Source of the DNA: Cycas panzhihuaensis | Taxonomy: Eukaryota; Cycadophyta | Assembly (NCBI GenBank): GCA_023213395.1 | Contig: CM041465.1 | Coordinates: 170,135,741-170,199,740 of the forward strand | Length of the DNA stretch: 64,000 nt | Direction of reading: 5' to 3' | Shown: piece after piece, positions 60,779 to 64,000 of the stretch | How positions within the stretch are numbered: position 1 is the stretch's first letter | Layout of the letters: every line of letters begins with the position of its first letter | Notes under the pieces: model-generated | What the model was told of the DNA's origin: nothing | Databases searched by the model: none | What the model saw: only the letters and a program-made list of their open reading frames with translations | Program-made: the position numbers and the translations under genes

Positions 60779-61733
60779 TGTTAAATTTAAATAAATAAAT
60801 AAGCAAAAATACCAAGATCTAAAAATGTTATAGTAAGATACCTTTAATTAAAACTCAATAAAATGTCACATCATACAATATGTTTATATACCCATTAAAT
60901 GAGTAAAAAGATAATTATTTGTAGGATAAAAAAACTACCAAAATAACAAATGTGCATTACATTAATTTTTTAACACTTTCTCTTAATGCACGTTTAGGTC
61001 ATTTGAATTTGCAATGCTTTGTCCTTGGAAATGTCTTGAAGATGATATCTTCAACTTGATCTTTGTTTTCAATCCTATAATGATGTCTTTACTATAGGAT
61101 GATATCTTCAACTTGATTTTCATCTTCAATTCTAAAGTGATATCCTTACTATAGCAACTCTAACAAGTATAAATCTTGATTTCTTATCATGGCTGGTCTA
61201 ATCTAATTTTGACGTAGATGTTGTAAGTAATCATATTCAAATACAACCTACTTGTCATCAATATCTTGTATAAATTCTTGATCAACATATCCAATAATGA
61301 TTTCTTCAACCTTTGGATCAGAATCTTCATTGGATTGTATATTCTTTAAACTTAAATTAATACTCAAAGTAGGAATATCATTTAGACTTGAACTAATAAA
61401 TGAAAATAAATCACTAGGCTCATCTTCAATAGGACCATCAAATTCATATGTAATTTCCTTTAAAATAACAGTGTCATCTAAATAAACTTCTATCAATTCA
61501 TCACTCTTAATATCTTCAATAGTAATTGCAACCTCATCAGTGCATTCAACCATGGTCTCTTTATGTTCAATAGTAATTTCATCAATACTCATATATTCTT
61601 CATCTTGATATATAGTTTAATTGGTATCGATAATACTTTCTTCATCCATTTTACCTGTATTATAATCATCACTAATCTTATTTACTTTTTCAATCGTTTG
61701 TTATACCTTTTTAGGAGTTTGTTCAAGTACATC
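60779..61733 (-). mobile_element. C6: Ty1/copia 3' fragment
   Basis: A 197 bp LTR (60779-60975, TGTTAAA...TTTAACA on the plus strand) is followed by the reverse polypurine tract and the RNase H tail (HHYRIENKDQVEDIIFKTF). There is a 57 bp tandem duplication (61041-61154), then, after a deletion of RT, an acidic integrase-RT linker open for 114 codons (61248-61592). The element is cut at 61734 by N1. Confidence 0.7.
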
Positions 61734-62315
61734 TGTAGCATTCCAAAATATGGTTAAAATTATAGAATATGACTATTAAAACCAAAGGTCTTTGAACAAC
61801 AATTCCAATGGTTTAGACAAAAGTCAATTCTGACATCTGTATCAAAAGTTATGACCATTTAAAGATAGCTTGCCAGTTTTGGAGAAGTTTTGGCCGACTT
61901 CTATTTGAGTAGTATTAAGAAGAATATCACCCAGTCTGACTGACTTCTAATTAAAGTATTTTGATTGCTATAAATAGAAAGTTTGGGATACATCCCAAAC
62001 CATCATTGGAGGTTCTTTTGGTTGTGCATTTTTGGTTTTAGGGCTACAATTAGCTTGCCCATTTGGGGGCTACAGTTTGGAGGGTTCCTCGCCTCGAAGA
62101 GGGAAGCTCACTTCTTCATAAAAGATTGGTATTTTGTTGTAATTTCACTCCTTTTTGGTATTATTTAACAATACATATTATTATTTACTTCTATGGATTT
62201 TGTAATTCTTGTTCCTTGTTCTTTCTCCTATTGAATAGCATCTAGTTATTGTTTTTTATAGATTATTACCTATATTTTTTAGGAAAATTGCTATAAAAGT
62301 AGAACTAGACTGCTA
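61734..62315 (+). repeat. N1 left LTR
   Basis: About 580 bp; the end is set just before the primer site. A good TATA box, TATAAATA, sits at 61969-61976. Transcription would then start near 62000. Confidence 0.75.
61969..61976 (+). promoter_or_regulatory. TATA box in the N1 LTR
   Basis: TATAAATA, in GCTATAAATAGA, is the canonical plant form and lies in the middle of the LTR as expected for the U3/R boundary. Confidence 0.65.
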
Positions 62316-62319
62316 AAAG

Positions 62320-62335
62320 TGGTATCAGAGCTTTG
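62320..62335 (+). other. N1 primer-binding site
   Basis: TGGTATCAGAGCTTTG, the best-preserved initiator-Met tRNA site in the window. Confidence 0.9.
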
Positions 62336-62535
62336 TTTCAAAGGTAAAGTGTAAATAACACTTAGAACATATAAAGGTAATTATATTCATTCTTGAGAAA
62401 GCATAATTATTCGCAAATAAGAAAAAGGGCTCTTTCGCAAAAGAGACATTTGTAGTAAGTGGTTATATGTAATGGCTTTTGACCAGTAGAAAATATAGAT
62501 TTTAATCATTGAAGTACAACCTTTATTGAGAAAAA

Positions 62536-63321
62536 ATGGAGATAGATTTTTTTAATTTGGAGGATTATGAAGACATTAGAAAATGGATAGAAGACTTCAA
62601 ATTCATGCCTAATACAGAGTTTGAAGAGTATAGACAATTATTAGAAATAATATTGAATGGATGAGCTTATGAGAGGTTCATTAATTAGGCTAAAAAACCT
62701 TTTCTATGGTACCAATTTTCAGAGGCAACTACCACATCTTTTAAAGAATATAAGTAAGGTGAGATTCAAGTAGATGAGGAAGGGCAAGAAGAAGATATCA
62801 TTGATGAGGACATCATAGAGGTTTTGCAAGTGCTAGAACGAGATCTAGCCCAAAGAAAATAATATGACGACATAGAAGACTTGGAGCATGCACAATCCAC
62901 AAAAGAGTCTCATTTCAATATCAAAGAGGAAATCCAAGGTGAAGTTACACAAGAGCAGTACAAAGACAATGAAGAACAAGCTCCCAATGATCCTGCATTA
63001 CACATGCATATTTTGTTTGGTAGTTTTGTATGTCCTCTCTCTTTCCCCAGTTCAAAAATAATGCAAAATCCCTTCTCTCCTCAACACATAGTTAGCCATG
63101 CTCTAAATTTTCCTAACCTTAGTTTTTTTGTAGGTCAAATTTTAATTCCTCTTTGTAACCCTAGTCCATCTCTTTACTCACCTACTCCTTCAACCCCTAT
63201 AAACAATCCTCAACAGGACACCCTTCAAATTCAATCTGCTTATCAGGTTTCACCTCTTAGTATTACCTCTTATAAAACCCTATTCAACTTTTCCCAAAGT
63301 CCTTCAATTTCATATCATTAA
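62536..63321 (+). pseudogene. N1 ORF of unknown function
   Basis: One frame of about 261 codons with four stops (TGA, TAG, TAA, TAA) and no frameshift. The N-terminal 60 residues are acidic and aromatic (MEIDFFNLEDYEDIRKWIED), followed by a Glu/Asp-rich helix-like stretch. The last third, open from 62881, is Pro/Ser/Asn-rich with repeated SPTPSTP-type runs. I do not recognise a domain. It may be a divergent gag, judging by its position after the primer site, but no capsid motif or zinc knuckle is visible. Confidence 0.55.
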
Positions 63322-63910
63322 TATTATTTTTTTCCATTAAATATTTCCTTTTGTCTAAATACCATTCCTAAAAAGTTGTTAAAATATTTCTTTCATAGAG
63401 AACATCTATCATTGATTCCCTATCTTTCTCTCTCCCCCAAAAAGTGTTGTGGTCTAACAAAACTTGCACAAATTTTCATCTCCATCCAAGGTAGATTTTA
63501 AAATTTATCCCTTCTTCCTATACCTTCAAAGCTATGCTTAATCTTAGCTCATAATTCCACCTTTTCTTTTCCTTTTCACAATAAGCAATCATTAATCTAT
63601 GACCCTTATGATTAATTCTTCTCCTTCCATAAACCATTTCATTTGAAAACAAAATGTGTAAACATAAGGAAAGAATAGGGCATGGCAACTGAGACACCTC
63701 ACAGGTCCCAAGATCCCCCTGATGTAGATACAACATGTACCTAGCTATAGGAATAAACATTGACAAATGTCAAATGTCTGCTAGCAAAGTTCTATAGATG
63801 ATGCAAGATCGATCCAAATCTTCATGACCTACAAGATCTAGCAGGAGGTGGTTGAAGATTCGACAGATCTACAAGTAATTCTCAATACTTTGAGGGTGAA
63901 GTATTATTTT
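63322..63910 (+). other. N1 noncoding 3' region
   Basis: No gene is supported on either strand. An apparent minus-strand ORF at 63518-63766 has no family features. Confidence 0.5.
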
Positions 63911-63923
63911 AAGGTGCAGGGAA
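63911..63923 (+). other. N1 polypurine tract
   Basis: AAGGTGCAGGGAA, directly before the right LTR at 63925. Less pure than the others. Confidence 0.5.
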
Positions 63924-63924
63924 T

Positions 63925-64000
63925 TATAGCATTCCAAAATATGGTTGAAATATAGCATATGACCATTTAAATCAAAGGTCTTTGAATGACAATTCTAACG
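63925..64000 (+). repeat. N1 right LTR, start only
   Basis: Matches 61734-61810 with a few changes (TG mutated to TA at the first bases). Runs off the window. Confidence 0.8.

Larger units (their letters stand above)
61734..64000 (+). mobile_element. N1: short LTR element without pol, right LTR cut by window end
   Basis: The left LTR begins TGTAGCATTCC at 61734 and the right one TATAGCATTCC at 63925; about 75 bp of the right copy is visible and matches. Between them are a near-perfect Met-type primer site, one ORF remnant and a polypurine-like tract. The internal region is only 1.6 kb and has no enzyme domain, so N1 is non-autonomous. Confidence 0.85.

Noticed and set aside
61248-61592. Acidic 114-codon ORF as an independent gene
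   Set aside because: Its position between an integrase-side break and the RNase H tail, and its composition, fit the variable copia integrase-RT linker.
63518-63766. Minus-strand 82-codon ORF
   Set aside because: No recognisable feature, and antisense to the noncoding end of N1.
1-64000. Host protein-coding gene, tRNA or rRNA
   Set aside because: Every convincing coding signal belongs to a retroelement or its antisense cargo; no cloverleaf or conserved rRNA sequence was seen by eye.

Overview
This 64 kb window looks like heterochromatic DNA from a seed plant or other vascular plant with a large, transposon-rich genome. I found no host gene, tRNA, rRNA or CRISPR array. Almost every base falls in, or next to, a decayed LTR retrotransposon. 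The elements are Ty3/gypsy (Tat-like and chromovirus-like) and Ty1/copia, and they are truncated, inverted and nested in each other. Most in-frame stops are TAG, TGA or TAA where a relative or the family motif has CAG, CAA, CGA or TGG. That is the pattern expected from long-term deamination of methylated cytosine. The species cannot be named from the sequence alone.

Layout. (1) 1-13018: Tat-like gypsy element G1 (+), with a partial left LTR, degraded gag and protease, and a pre-RT segment joined directly to the integrase C-terminus (RT, RNase H and integrase core missing). Behind these lies a spliced gene on the OPPOSITE strand (6313-8740) encoding a plant-mobile-domain (PMD) protein, then a long 3' LTR. 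(2) 13019-16445: 3'-truncated copia C1 (+). (3) 16446-18433: chromovirus-like gypsy fragment (-). (4) 18434-22859 and 30505-30814: copia C2 (-), split by (5) 22860-30499: copia C3 (+), a complete element of the same family with 5 bp target duplications. (6) 30815-about 40330: Tat-like G2 (-), a fuller relative of G1. Its own antisense gene has an intron swollen by a 627 bp CA/TA microsatellite. (7) about 40400-42393: copia C4 (-). (8) 42394-43484 (-) and 45487-46510 (+): two short gag-only copia-type elements, R1 and R2, facing away from each other across an AT-rich spacer. (9) 46872-50316 and 57737-60778: Tat-like G3 (+), split by (10) 50317-57736: copia C5 (-), with both LTRs, PBS and a near-perfect target duplication. 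(11) 60779-61733: copia C6 fragment (-). (12) 61734 to the window end: a short pol-less LTR element, N1 (+).

The most interesting feature is the antisense PMD gene in G1. Its frame runs through three exons and two canonical GT-AG introns with matching phases and no frameshift over about 609 codons. It has a TATA box 160 bp before its ATG and ends in a coiled-coil-like tail. G2 has an independent, diverged copy of the end of exon 2, the second intron and exon 3, aligned codon by codon. Antisense accessory ORFs are known in Tat-lineage elements; what this one does is unknown.

Several boundaries, such as the outer LTR ends of G1, G2 and C4, are estimates and are marked as such. Nothing here looks able to transpose on its own. 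C3 is the youngest insertion (LTRs roughly 3% different by eye) and comes closest to intact.
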